DNA of 64,000 nucleotides. Source: Archegozetes longisetosus. Taxonomy: Eukaryota > Arthropoda > Arachnida > Sarcoptiformes > Trhypochthoniidae. The number at the start of each line of letters is the position of its first letter. The stretch's first letter is position 1. Positions 9,098 to 22,534 of this stretch are shown in pieces. The notes under the pieces were generated by a model. That model had not been told where the DNA came from, did not search any database, and saw nothing but the letters and a program-made list of their open reading frames with translations. Where the stretch lies: assembly GCA_018873245.2 (NCBI GenBank), contig JAEMBT020000007.1:10623129-10687128 (forward strand), read 5' to 3'. Both the position numbers and the translations under genes were made by a program.

Positions 9098-12000
9098 AAT
9101 CGGCTTCAATTTATTTATTTACTGATATCTATGAATTTTGACTTTAATTTGATTTTGCAGTCTGAATCAAGTTTTGTGCTTACTAAAGTTGATAAGAAAG
9201 TACTTTTTGAAAATAATTCAAAGTTTAAAATTGCATTGTTGGCAAATGCAATCTAAATGCAAAGCTAATATCATAATATGTAATCAAAACTAACAGTTTG
9301 TGAGAATCAAATATATTATCTCGACAACTTTCAAATGCTACTATAAATGAATGTTTTACATTTAAAAGAATTTAATTTATTAAAGGCTAGCTTGATGCAT
9401 AAAACTAATTTTTGATTCTGATGCAGATTCTGATTGATTTATTTGGTCTTTCACAGAAAGCAGTCGAGATTTTGATTAAAGAGCTTCTCTAAAATGAATG
9501 AATTTCGATAATACTTGTCATTCTTTTCACTCACTTGCAACCTTTTAAATGAATCAATATAAATTGAAAACTTTATCAAATTTTAGTGCTATACAAGCTT
9601 TAAGTTAAACTATTTTTTAATTTCATCAAAACATAAACTTTATCGATAGCGAGTATTACTTATTACTATGATTCTTATTATTATAATAAAATATTCTTCC
9701 ATTGTTCAGACTATCTTTAGGAATGATTTTACTTGAGGTTAATGTATTGGGAAAAGCTTTTCTTTAGCCAACCCTTTTGTGAGAGTAACTCGAGTCTAGT
9801 TTGTGGATCAGTTGCGATTTTCAGTTGATAACTAGGAGCGCTGCTTACTAGTCAATCATTTATAGCACTAGACTGTAAATTATATTAACTTCTCGTTTTA
9901 ATCATTTTTATATGAATACTGTATCCAAATATTCTATATTCAACCGTAAAACTATTTATCAAATTGAACACAACTTTGAATCCAAACATTGATTATGGGC
10001 TTCTCAATTAAAAGCAATCTTTTAGTTTGACTATCTAATCGAATATTTTCCTTGACTTTCTCACAATAAATCACTTAAGGAATTATTTTGGGTCAAGTTT
10101 TTATATTGAGGAAACCCGTTATTAAGTTCCATAAATTTGTCATCAAATTTTAATGAATCATTGAAAAAGTTTTTCTCTTTGATAGAATGTAATAGCAACT
10201 CGTTCAAGCAATAGATCCAAATCATTTACATTAAGTCACTATCAAAGCAATTATCGCAAATAGAAAGTCAATCGAAAAGTCATTGAACGGCGACAAAATC
10301 GCGAGTAATCAATGAAAACATCTTCGGTTTAATGCTTCCTAATTTGGTGTTGAAGGAAAAAGGAATTTTGAGTTCAGCTTCTAATCAACTCAACGATTGT
10401 ATGAATGAACTACTTACGAAACAGAAAATCTTAAGAAGTCATACTTTGATTTATCCTGAAAAGATCTTTATCATGGAAATCATTTAATTCAGGCTTAGCT
10501 TTAAAAGAGGTAAAATTTGATGCACAGAATACTTCATAAAAAAATAATGGTATTCAGAGAATCTTCTGTTATATAATTGGTCACACATTTAGGCCAACTC
10601 TGAAAAGAATTCTTTGAAATCTGTTCAGAGTCTTCAACTGATATTAAGTTATTGTTTATATATAACGAACGGATCCATTCAGATGTTGATAACATATTTA
10701 TTACTCGGCAAACATTTAGAACAACTCAGGCCTTCAATTATCTGATACGAAAATCGGAAATTGGTTTTATTAGAGGATGTTTAGACAAGATAGAATCAAT
10801 AAATCCTAACCATAAACTGATTATCAAATGAACAGAAACGAAATACAATCTCGAGTGTGACCAGAATATCAAATTTATTCTTGCTAACCACAAATATCAT
10901 TTTCCAATAGATCAACGTTTCAGATCATGTTTTGCCTATCAATCAGATCATAATGATTTGGCATATCTATGAACGCCATTTTGATTAAGTACTTCTTCCT
11001 TTATTTAATTGTTGTGTTTTATTGTCTCTTAATTCAGTTCAAACCTCTATAAGAGTTAGACTTTGAGTCTATGCATTCAATACAAGTCAGAATCAAATTG
11101 AAATGTCACGTCAAAAGTATATGCGAGTCATGAAAAATGAATTATAAAATAAAAAATTTATATTCTCTGCCTTTTCCATGTCATTTATTTCTCATCTCTC
11201 TAATTAAATGAATCTAAAACTCGTCTATCGATTGAGACGAGTATGAAAGAACACTTAATAATCTCCTAATGCAATCCTTTTTAAAATTGAGTTACCATTT
11301 GAAAAGTCTTTTTAAAACATGTTCAGTCGTAAAATCTTAAGGGTATTAAAATTGAAGATGTTTTCAAAATTTTGGTTAAAGGATTTTGTATGAATGTTGA
11401 TAAGATAAACCACATACTAATTCTGGTTCTGGAGAACTGGTTCGACAAATAAAATTTGCTCAAACTAGTAAACAACAATAATTTAGTATAACAAGGGTTC
11501 AGAAATCAATTTGTTTTAAACATTAAGACTTCAAAATAGACATTTTTTTGAATATTCAAAGTTAGACAAAATTACTTTAAAGTAAAAGTTCACTAAAAAT
11601 TCAAGTAACCCATCCTTTAATACAAAAGTCGAAACTATTTTCGATACAAAATGTTTGTCTTTAGAATGAGTCTAAAGTATTGATTTTGTGATAGTATTTG
11701 CCATCGATGTGAACGTTTCCTCTATTGTCAGATATGTATTAGTGATGAGGAAAAATGGTTAAAACAATTCAAATAAATGGAGCGAAACAAGTCTCAAACC
11801 GTTTCCAAATATTTCTGATCTTTCCTTCAGATTATTTGGCATTTTTGAAAATCAAGCTACAGAATCAAAGTCAAAGCCATAACCAAACAATACTTACAGA
11901 TGGCTTAAAAATAATTTTTAATCAGTCAATCATTAGAAAAAATAATACAACAATATGAACACGCACACAGCTTTTCCTCTCATAATAATATTTTTTAGGC

Positions 12001-13097
12001 TAACTTTAAATCTATTTTGTCTTTTAAACACAAAGTTCTTATTAATTTTTTACAACCTTATGATCAAATTATGTAAGATTTCAACCTCAACATCTAACTA
12101 CTAGCAAGATGGTCGACTTTTTTTAAAATTTTTGACTAAACACTTGAATTCTTACAGTTGGTCTTCAATTATTATTCCTACGGTAACAGATTCGGCCTTA
12201 CTATAGAATGTTGGGCAATATTGTTTCTAAATTCTGTGACGTCGAAAACATAACCAAAGTTATCGTATGCATAGTTCCATAAACTGTTCAGATTTCTAAA
12301 AGATTGTACCGCCACTAAGACCCAATCTTAATGTTAGTAAATCATAGTGTATAAGTGATTATGAAAATAAAATTTTAGTCAAATCAACTTTCATTAAAGC
12401 ACGACTTAGTTCAAATTCACTTCATTTGTGTTCTTTAATGTCTAACTTCCTAAAGACGAAGGCGTGGAATCTTTTCTTCCACTGTTGAGGACATGCTTTG
12501 AATAAAAGCTTCGGTCGATCCGAAGACCCCAGATTTAGTTAAAATGAACAAAATTTTGATGAAAGAGTAAGCCTTTCAAGATAACCGGCCTATTGCTGTG
12601 AATGAATTATCTGATGGTCTAAAACATAAAAAACAGTCGAAGTGCCAAAAAGAAAGCATTGACGACAACGTGTGGCCAATGCTTCCGCAAATATCCGTTT
12701 CGGTTGAGCCCAACTTTTCTTTCATCATTGTCTTTGACTTATTCATTGGTACCATCTTTCGATGCACTATGAATGAGAACTTTCTAAATTGACGTTTTAA
12801 AAGAGATGTACTAATAGAATGATTTTATTACTTACATATTTACCTCTTACATACTCACTTCTTATTCACAATCTTTGATCCGATTATTGAAGATTTGAAT
12901 TGTGTTACTTTAGTTAAGCAATAAATACGTTTCACTTGCTTTGAATCATATAAAGCTTTATTCAATCGATTATGAAAACTAAGAATGTTTATAAACTAAG
13001 TAAAGCGCAATCAAACAAAATAAATATTTGTTATAATTAAGATACGCTGCAGGTCTAGGACAGAATCATATTGGAGATGTAGATTTAGAGGAAGGAG
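9098..13097. other. Gene-poor stretch upstream of the large ORF
   Basis: About 4 kb of AT-rich DNA. It should hold the promoter of the large minus-strand gene, but no clear TATA box or conserved element could be picked out. Overlapping short frames on both strands at 12576-12792 are slightly richer in G+C and could be an old exon or element; neither shows a motif. Confidence 0.5.
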
Positions 13098-13244
13098 ATG
13101 GCACAGTGTTTGATTGCAATCATCTTTATTTTGATGTTTTCAATACAAGTAACGAATGCCATCACACGAACCACATACGACTAGTTCGAGTTAGCTGAAA
13201 GACACGAGCGATTGGACAAACGTTTTGAACGGCTTTATAAATGA
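13098..13244 (+). pseudogene. Small secreted-peptide ORF broken by a TAG
   Basis: An ATG in good context (GAAGGAGATGG) opens a frame starting MAQCLIAIIFILMFSIQ and continuing VTNAITRTTYD, a convincing signal peptide with likely cleavage after TNA. An in-frame TAG (13182-13184) follows codon 28. The same frame then runs on as FELAERHERLDKRFERLYK to TGA at 13242. The downstream part is strongly charged and contains a dibasic LDKR site of the kind used in peptide precursors. Either this is a recently broken 48-residue peptide gene, or the TAG is read through or is an assembly error. I do not recognise the peptide. A TATA-like TATAAAGC lies about 145 bases upstream (12949). Confidence 0.35.
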
Positions 13245-16200
13245 TAATAGGCTTTGCTTATGTAATGCTGCAAATCAAGCTCATCAGTAATATTCTACAA
13301 GTTTAAGTTTAGGAGAAGACTGGTTTTAATTAGTAAAGCTTAATTTAAAGTGAGCTTGACCACAAAAATATTGGATATTGGCGTCAGATTTTATGAGCTG
13401 AAGATTCAATTTTAAAGTGTCACAACTGTTTCTAATTTAATTTTTTCTAAAACCAATCATTTATTAATGACTTAATTAATTAGTGAAACTCTATTGAAGT
13501 AAATAATTAGTATTCATACTTTTCACAACTAATTAATGATTTTTTGCGTAACATGACTTCAGATCGAACTACTAATTACTTCCGTTTCGTTGATTAGATC
13601 TCTTTAATGGAATATGAATAATATGTGGCAAATATTTCAGCTTCAATTAACTTAATTCAAAGCTTCATATTTTAAGCTGCAATACTAATGAGTTTTGGCT
13701 AAAAATTGAGTTGAGAGCTGACAAAATTTAAAAGTGAGATTGAAAATAATGCCACACCAAAAACGTAATGAATGATAGATTAATAAAGTCTTACCAATGG
13801 CGTAAAACTATAATAAATAGACAACTTCTTGACATAATGTTTTGCTCAAAGATTAACGACAAGTAGACAAATATCCCTCAAACAGTTTGTTAAGAAATGA
13901 ATCATTTTTCTAATGCTCTCAATCAGATCTAACAATTTGATTAATATTAGATATGATTTTTATTCATACAAATACAGACGTAAAGTAAGTATGGATTGAC
14001 AGTAATGTCAGTATTAAGGCTTAATGTTGATTCAAGCTTTATATCGTTGTCTCCTATCATTAGTCACTATCAATAATAAATTATTCTCTCTATAAGTATG
14101 ACTCTAAGCTTGAATCCAATAAACACCAGCAGAATAGAGAGCAAATATAAATAATACCAATTCTCAAGTTTGATCTTTCATTTATAAAACTTTTATTATA
14201 AAACTAAATCAAGTGCTTCCAGTCATTCTACAGTTTGTGTATTCGTTTCCCATTGATTGTGCTTGTTAACTGGTCACAAGTATTTGACGCAGTAGCCAAT
14301 TAGTAGCATATATACGAACTGTTAGTTGAGCAACTTATGCTTCCGTTTGTATTCAATTCAATTTCATCCGTACTTCAAATAAAATAATTTTATCACTGAT
14401 TAAAAAGTTATAACTTTTATAAAATAGGAATCGTAAAAAGGACATGGTTATAAGATATTTGATAAGATTTTTCTCAACGTTATCAATAAGTAATGTGAAA
14501 AAAGATTTTCAAAAGTAGTTTACTTAAGAAAAAACAAAATTACTTATTGCGAAATGAGTGATAGCAAAAATCAATATAAAATTTAATTAGTTGAGCTTTA
14601 CTTTTCTCATTGATTTAGACTATTTTTAACAAAATAAATCGAAAGCATGTTTCAGTTGCAAGAAAGCGCTCAATGAACAAAAATAAACTTCAAGTTTGAT
14701 TTGATATTTTGTTGACTTGTTCTGATTTTGTGGATTTCAAAAGAGACTGATTCCACGCTGATCAACGACACATATAAATGTTTGCCTTCAATTCCGTCAA
14801 AGAGAAATTCACAATCTATACTAAACAAGTATTCCACTCACAAATATTCAAAACAGCTTCAATCACTTATTTGACTTTCATATTTATCAATCTTAATACT
14901 CCCATTCTTAAGATCTAATTCAGTCGATTTGTTTACAAGGATTTCGACAAATACTGGATAGTTATTGATTATTTAGAGGTTTGTCGAGCAATTTCTAAGA
15001 ATTTGCGCGTAACAAGTATTACTATTGTTCTGCTATCAAGAATTGGCTTTAATGGACAATCACAAAAAGCAAAACTACAGGAAGTATAGCATTGTACTGG
15101 AGTGCAACTGATACTTTTAATGCTACCATTAACTAATGCTCAGTAGTATTGACCCAACAAATACAAACAACCCAAAATGACAAGTGATTAATGATCAGTC
15201 TTGTTCTAAATAGAATTCAATTTAAATGTGTTTCTTGATTTTTCAAGTTTAACAAAAGCAACTCATCTCAATTACTGCTCTTTTCTCTTTGTCACGTCAT
15301 TAAAATATAATTTTATCATCAAACGAGGCTTTTATTTGAATAAATTTTCCATTTAGTTATCAAATAAGTTGTGTCACTCATCATTAATAACTTTTTAAAA
15401 CTTTTACCATACTCTGTTTTCATTAACTTTTTTCCTTTATTTCAATTTTGCCCAAAAAAACAGAGATTAAGCGATTATTTTATAGAATTATCTCAATTAT
15501 GGCATAATTTGTTATTTGACTCATTTATAGTACGAAAAGTTATAAAAAATCAGTATTTAGTTATGAAATAAGTAGCATTTTGACACCACTCTTGTTTTGC
15601 TTTTTTTGATTTTAATTCTACTTTTTCGACGTTAGTAAGGATTTAAAAGTGACTGTCTATTTAAGCAACTTTTATCCTTCATACACTCAATAATATTTTA
15701 CTCGTTGGATAAGAATGAAACTAAATTGTGAGAAAGTCAGCAAAAATTGATCAGAATCAGACTCCAAATATGATTCGTAGCGCTTGAGAAATATTAATTT
15801 TAATTAAAAATCAATTTATTTATCAAACTTTTTTTGATTAATTTATATTTTTGTGGTCATTCGCTTCGATAAAAGCTTTTCATATTTTGTTTTCTGGTAT
15901 TGTATTCAATATAAAAATCAATAAAAAGCTTTTGAAAAACATGAAAAACGAATAAACAATAGAGTCAGAAGTGATGTGCGCACTGTTTTGCTATTTGTTT
16001 TGAATGACAGATGTGTTGTGGCAAACAGTAAATTGTATGCAGAAATATGCTTTCAACTCAATTACTTGGCTTCAAATCCATAAAATGTCTATTAAACAAG
16101 GATTTGCTAACAATACACAATTCATTCAATTAAAAGCTGTCATATTTAACGCAACCGTTAACAACACTTATGCAATCTAAAAACTTGACAAATACTATGC

Positions 16201-16452
16201 AATCAATTTGTTGAATAGCACTCAATCTTAGAAAGAGCTCAATGAATGAGGCAACAATCGATTGCTGGGTTTGTCCACAAAACAGTAATTTGAGCCTTCT
16301 AAGAAAATCAAGTTCTTTACTTTGCACATCATCTACTAATTGAATACAGTATTAAATGTATGAGTCATAGTAAAAAACGATATAACTTATTAAACATTAA
16401 GGCATACAATTAGAGCCAAGTAAAAACGCCCATTTTCAAAAATTAAAATGTA
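13245..16452. other. Gene-free stretch
   Basis: AT-rich DNA with only short frames (15371-15571 plus, 16130-16327 minus), none with recognisable motifs or splice-supported structure. Confidence 0.55.
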
Positions 16453-16759
16453 TACAAATGCACAGCCGTAGCCAGCGGGGGGCTATTGCCCCCCAAAGGT
16501 TTTTCAAAGTTTAAGTTGAATCAAAGGTTTGATAATAAATTAACAGATATTTTAATGGGAGTTAGCGCTTGCTATCCAATATTCAAGCATTTCATGAACT
16601 TTGAAATTATGAAGCCTTTTGCTACTCATTATTGTTTGAATCTAGAAAATTGAAAGTCAAATTCTGAAACTCCAAAATTATTATTCTATGAATGCGAAGA
16701 TACTTTTAATGTCTATGAAAAATTAACTGATTATTCAAACTCTATGCCAGATTTATTAA

Positions 16760-17480
16760 AGTATTTTAAGATATCATTAACTATAGGATGTGTTAATGTT
16801 TTGTGTGAAAAGAGTTTTTCAACATTAAGAAGAATTAAAACTTATTTGAGAATTTCGATGTCTAATGACCAGAGTCGAGACTTTCCGGACTAAATAATTG
16901 ACAAATTCCGGACTAAATGTCAATAAATTCCTGTAAATTCCGGCAAATTTATTTAAATAATAGAAAATATACATTCACTTTTAGAGAATAGAATAGAAAT
17001 GAATGAAAAGATACTCAAGTGAAAGAAAAGTGCTGAATTAACTAATACTAAATCAGTTATGAACCTGTTCGTAAACTTAAGGCTACTTATTTCTTAAAAT
17101 ATGTGTTCAGACTAACCATATCTGATAATAAATATTTTAATCCTAAGACTTAAATACATATAGAGTCATTAAAAGTATTTTTCCAGATTAAAATTGAAAA
17201 TTCCGGAATTTCGGAGAAATATCAAAGATTCCGGATTTTTCCGGAGCGTAGTAATTGAAAATTTTCTTAATATTAGTTGATCGATGTTTCTTAAATCTTT
17301 TTTCGTTCGATTTGCACGCATTAAAAAATTCCGGACGATACGGAAAGTCTCGACTCTGCTAATGACAGATTAAACGGTTTAGCTCTTATTTCGATTGAAA
17401 GAGAAATTGCATTATCTATTAATCTAGATAATTTTGCCATTGGATTTGGTAAAAATCATTGTAACAGAAAAATTTTATTG
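16760..17480 (+). pseudogene. hAT transposase C-terminal dimerisation region (disrupted)
   Basis: Before the nested insert the plus strand reads LLKYFKISLTIGCVNVLCEK, then SFSTLRRIKTYLRISMSND. After the insert it resumes as NDRLNGLALISIEREI and runs to a stop near 17484. This is the C-terminal hATC dimerisation region, whose hallmark is SFS-x-L-[KR]-[RI]-[IK]-K-[TN]-[YWF]-[LM]-R followed by R-[LM]-x-x-L-[AS]-x-[LI]. The reading frame is split exactly by the duplicated octamer of the nested element. Upstream catalytic parts are missing. Confidence 0.8.
16870..17358. mobile_element. Non-autonomous hAT-like element nested in the hAT ORF
   Basis: A 489-bp insert with terminal inverted repeats CAGAGTCGAGACTTTCCG at both ends, flanked by a perfect 8-bp duplication CTAATGAC (16862-16869 and 17359-17366). 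It has no coding capacity. Its interior carries several scattered copies of ATTCCGGA or its inverse, mostly within about 200 bp of the ends, like the subterminal transposase-binding repeats of hAT elements. It interrupts the hAT transposase remnant and must therefore be younger than it. Confidence 0.88.
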
Positions 17481-17570
17481 TATTAAATTTTGATTAAATA
17501 AAGCTTAACTGAGAATTTTCAGACATTTAGCCCCCAGACCAAAAAAGCTGGCTACGGCAGTGTACAAATG

Positions 17571-18416
<846 letters not shown>

Positions 18417-18665
18417 CTGCAGAGCCGACGAACGTTTATTGACAATATCTGAACATTTTCCAAATAGCTACTTATGTTATATATTTTCAACTTAAAATCT
18501 TGTTCTTATCTTTGCCTTACTCTTATCAATCAGCTAAAAGATCTTTTCTTGATAGGCTTATTAATAAGAATTATAGTTTTATTTCGAGATTTAATTTTTA
18601 TTGATTTTCGGTTTACTTTTTTGTGAATCAGTACAAATTTCAAAGTATAAGTTATATGATTTATG

Positions 18666-18850
18666 TTGGGTTGGCCCATAAGTCTTTGCCACTATTCAAA
18701 CTTTATTATTAAGAAGAGTTTTCTTGAGATACAGAAGTCATATTCTTTAGACATTAGTCAATAGTCTCCATCACATTCAATTACTCGACTATCATATAGC
18801 CGTAGAATATTTTCAAGTTCTAACAAATTTCAAAAGGAGGATAATCGAAA
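18666..18850 (-). mobile_element. Solo mariner 3' end
   Basis: TTGGGTTGGCCCATAAGTCTTTGCC is a typical mariner terminal repeat. Reading inward on the minus strand, the adjacent sequence encodes SRVIECDGDY followed by a stop, which matches the usual mariner transposase C terminus (R-x-[IV]-x-x-[DN]-G-x-Y). No second terminal repeat was found, so only about 185 bp of one end is left; the inner boundary is approximate. Confidence 0.6.
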
Positions 18851-20237
18851 TAAGTGGCAAATGCTTGTGCGTAGGAGTCAGTTTCGCAGAATTCAGTTTT
18901 GCAGAATGGCATTTTAACCAGTTAGTTTATCTGAAAAGTTTAATTTCTCTGTTTTTCTATTCTCAACTTAGATTTTAGAAAATGCCTTCTATTTTTCAAA
19001 GTTGTTACGGAGAGCTTGAGTTCTGAGAATATAAGTTTCGAGTACACACTTCATGTTCTAAGTAAAAAATATTTTATTATTGATGTAATAGATTCTTAGT
19101 TTTAGAAACGATGTACTGTAAATAGGAGTTGTTTAGCCAAATTAGTAAATGTAAAACTAAAATTCTTATTCAACTAATCAAAAGTATGATTAAATATTTT
19201 TCATAACTCTACTAATAAGTCAAAAGTCATACCTTTTAAAATTTCAAAATTGAACTCAAATATTAATGGGAATGAATCTAAGCTCGTGTGCGCAACTCTA
19301 TATAAAACGGTTTTAAGTCTTAAAGCCGAATTAAAACCTGAAACGCGTTTTAAAATTCACTGTACAATAAATGTTTAAAACGGTTTTTAGTTAAGTCTTG
19401 ACTTGTGCATATTGAACTAGGTGTAATCTATGGTTATTAATAAACATCTCATTACTAGTAAACATGACTTTAGTCATGTTGTGATCATTTTCATACCAGA
19501 CTTAGAGAAATTATGCTCTAAAACTAAATAAAGCTTTCCAAATTTTTGTGTTTTATCTATCATTTATGAAGTTTGAAACTGTGAGTGTTATACTTAAAAT
19601 TGTTCGCTCTAAAAATCTAGCTTCTTATCATTTGGGAAATTTGAAAGTCTTTAACTGTACTGCTTACAGCATTAAATATTAATGCTGACAATCATTTATG
19701 GTTAAGCTTATTCTGAAAGCAAAATATTAATCTAAATCTCAATTAAGCTTAGATCCTAGAAGGGCATAATAAGTTCAAATCTGTTCTCATTGTATATTTG
19801 GATCAATAATTGCTTCAGTTATTTCTACTAATGTTTTATCAATAAAAGTGTTGATTCACTTATATAGAGATAGAAGTGTTGGCTTTACTTCAGTTAAGTC
19901 AATTCGTAGATAAAGGTTTTCAATAGAAATATGATTTATTGGAAACATCTCCAGATATATTTGAATTGCAGCTAACAGAAACTCTTTTATTCATAAAAGC
20001 CTAGATTCATAGAATGTCAGCTCTTTATTGAGAAAAATAGACTCTACTGGAGGGTAACTAAACATAAACTTTTGTCATTTTGTCCCAAACTCATATCAAT
20101 ATTGGGAAAGAGTAATCAAGTTAAATGTTTCATATTATGTTTTGCGTAAGATACACGAAATCATTTTGTTCAACAAAAACACTTTCGAAAGTATAATTAT
20201 TTTTAGCAATCCTAATGAAAACATTTGGCTGCAGTAT
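18851..20237. other. Gene-free stretch
   Basis: AT-rich DNA. Near 19300-19410 two imperfect direct copies of AAAACGGTTTTAAGTCTTAA occur about 80 bases apart. No gene seen. Confidence 0.5.
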
Positions 20238-20484
20238 ATGAATGACAAAGAGTAATAACCGGTTATCGCTTAATGAATCAAATAGAGAAAAACTCATTCA
20301 AAGATGCGCACAATTTATTGAAACAAAAAGTTTAAATTTGTCATAGCAATAAATCCTTATTTTCTCAATGAAGCGCGCGCGAACTTTTTTAATATAGATA
20401 AAACAAGAGTCAAGCAATATAATTCAAATAAAATTCAAAAAGAAATTAACTGGATATAACCGGTTATTACTCTTTACAATTCAT
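20238..20484. mobile_element. Short MITE-like inverted-repeat element
   Basis: About 250 bp bounded by inverted copies of ATGAAT-x3-AAAGAGTAATAACCGGTTAT. The repeat tips match over about 28 of 32 bases. There is no coding capacity and no clear target duplication, so the superfamily is undetermined. The inner palindrome AATAACCGGTTAT is present in both arms. Confidence 0.6.
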
Positions 20485-22212
20485 GTGCTGTACTTCAAAT
20501 CATATAAAAATAAATTGAAAATATTTTCTTCAATTCTACAACTGAAAAAACTTCTTTTATAAAACTTTTTTAATTCCGAGATTTTACATATTTGTGAATG
20601 CGAAGTTCTGAGTAATTGAGAAATTTGAGTTCACTGCAGACAAATACATTTGAGACTTTTGTTGACCACCTACGTACGAACGACTCAACATTTGACCCTA
20701 TTATGAGAATCTGTACTTTTATTTTTTTTAATAAACTTTTGAGTCTCTTAAAGTGAGTAAATATGAAATCTTGTCAACTCGTATCTAAGTAGAACAAATG
20801 AAATACTATCGAAACGACAATTTTAATATTAAAACTAGTTAAAAGATTTTTCGATTATTATTATGAGTCATAAGCCTATCGGTGAACAAAGTTTTCAATA
20901 GTACTTCTATTTCTAATAAATAATCTCTTCATTAAGGATTGTTTCGTCAAAATTAAATTATATAAGAATTTTATGCCAATAAAGCAGGGATTTATTCGTT
21001 GGAAAAGTTAATTTTGCTCTTTAATTAAATTTTATTAGAGTTTGTTTCTGTGAAACATAAGCCATTCTTCGAATCCATGACTCAACAATTTGAAATAAAT
21101 GCTAGTATTGGTAAAAATTAGACTCTTTCGCTTTGTATTGCAGCATCAAATAGAGTTAAAATAAAAGTACTGAACTTCGTGTTGCTGTACATCGACTCCA
21201 AATAGTTTTCCTTTAATCTCTGATGCGTGCAGATCAAAAGTTAGGGACAGCAAGCAAGTTTAATAGTTTTCTGCAGAGAACTATAGAGAAAATATTAACT
21301 CAAATTTTGTGAGTAAAACCAGCACGAACAAACGACTGATAACCAAAACTGATATTTATTGTCTCACATATTGTGAAAAAGTCATGGATTTTATATTCTG
21401 CTGGAACATGTTTTTGAACTTGTTTTGACTTCAAAAGTGATCATTTGATTAACAGTGATCGTCGGGTCGTTCATTACATTAAAATGAAATCATTTTTTAA
21501 GTTTAATACATATTCATAAGTAACTGAATAAGTTTGCAAACCCTTCAAATTTTGCTCAGAACGCATCAGTTTGGGATTCATAAAAGAAAAACTATTTGCT
21601 CATAGCTGTACATCTTTCTATTTGAATAATTATGTTTTTGAGTGAAAGTGTAGCTAAACACTAGCCTAGAGGTACTCAAATGCAGAAAAATGCATTAAAA
21701 CCTATTTATATTTGATTAGCTGATACCATTTTTTATGCTAAAAGTTTCATATTAAGACTCTGAATACTAAGACTTTATACGCGCTTTAGTTTACATTATT
21801 CAGTTTGTCGTATCTCTGTTTTAAGGAAGACAAAAGTATTTACTTTGCTTCATATCTTACAATTTCTCTCATGTCAACATTTTTTACAGCTAAGAGCTGT
21901 TTGATCTATTTGTAAATCAAATTTTCATGCCGTTCGAGTTGCATCTTTATTTGAGAAGTTAGGTGTTAGGTGCTTGAGCTAAATCTCGAATCTCATGTTT
22001 CAAACATCTCCCAAAAGAAAGATTTCTTCTTTAAAAAAAACCAATTCAACAGAAAGATAAAATAAAAGTCATTAAATGAATTACTTTAAAGACTATTTTT
22101 CAAAAATATCAGTGTCTCCGAGCAAATATTACAATATAAAAAACATTCTTTACACAGGCACTGTTTTGTCTAAAAAGTTGTGTACTTATCAATCACATAA
22201 AGATCTGGTAAG
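20485..22212. other. Gene-free stretch
   Basis: AT-rich DNA with no frame above about 50 codons in a believable context and no clear repeats. Confidence 0.55.
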
Positions 22213-22534
22213 TATAACAGTATATAGCACTTAATGTATTTCCATATGCTTGTGGAAAAGAACGCTGCGACGTAATCTCTGAACAAACTACAAATGAATG
22301 AGCTAATCATTTATATTTTTATCTGACTTATTTTGAATGTTGTGACCGTATTAATGTTTGAACTTGATTTAATTTTCAATCATTAATAGACTTATGCTTG
22401 ATGTTTCATTTTTAACTCATATTGAAATTTTCCTCACTCAATAAACTATATATTTGTAATTTGTTCAGAGATTACATCGCGGCGCCCTTTTTCATGAGCA
22501 TATGAGAATACATTAAATGTTGTATACTGTTATA
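22213..22534. mobile_element. Foldback MITE abutting the Tc1-like element
   Basis: Arms of about 85 bp are inverted copies of each other, starting TATAACAGTATA and running through TTAATGTATT, CATATGCT and ATGTAATCTCTGAACAAA. The arms enclose about 150 bp of unrelated AT-rich DNA. The right tip ends exactly at the TA where the Tc1-like element begins, so the Tc1-like element inserted at this element's border or used its terminal TA as target. Confidence 0.7.

Larger units (their letters stand above)
16461..17562 (+). mobile_element. hAT element remnant with perfect 8-bp TSD
   Basis: Both ends carry CAC[AT]GCCGTAGCCAGC reading inward, and each is flanked by TACAAATG (16453-16460 and 17563-17570), a perfect 8-bp target duplication as made by hAT transposases. 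Inside is the C-terminal end of a hAT transposase, interrupted by a second element at 16870-17358. Without that insert and its duplicated site the remnant is only about 605 bp, so most of the original element has been lost. Confidence 0.88.

Noticed and set aside
6799-9256. Plus-strand and second-frame ORFs of 60-150 codons across 6.8-9.25 kb
   Set aside because: They overlap the 795-residue minus-strand gene and share its codon-position bias; shadows, with no motifs of their own.
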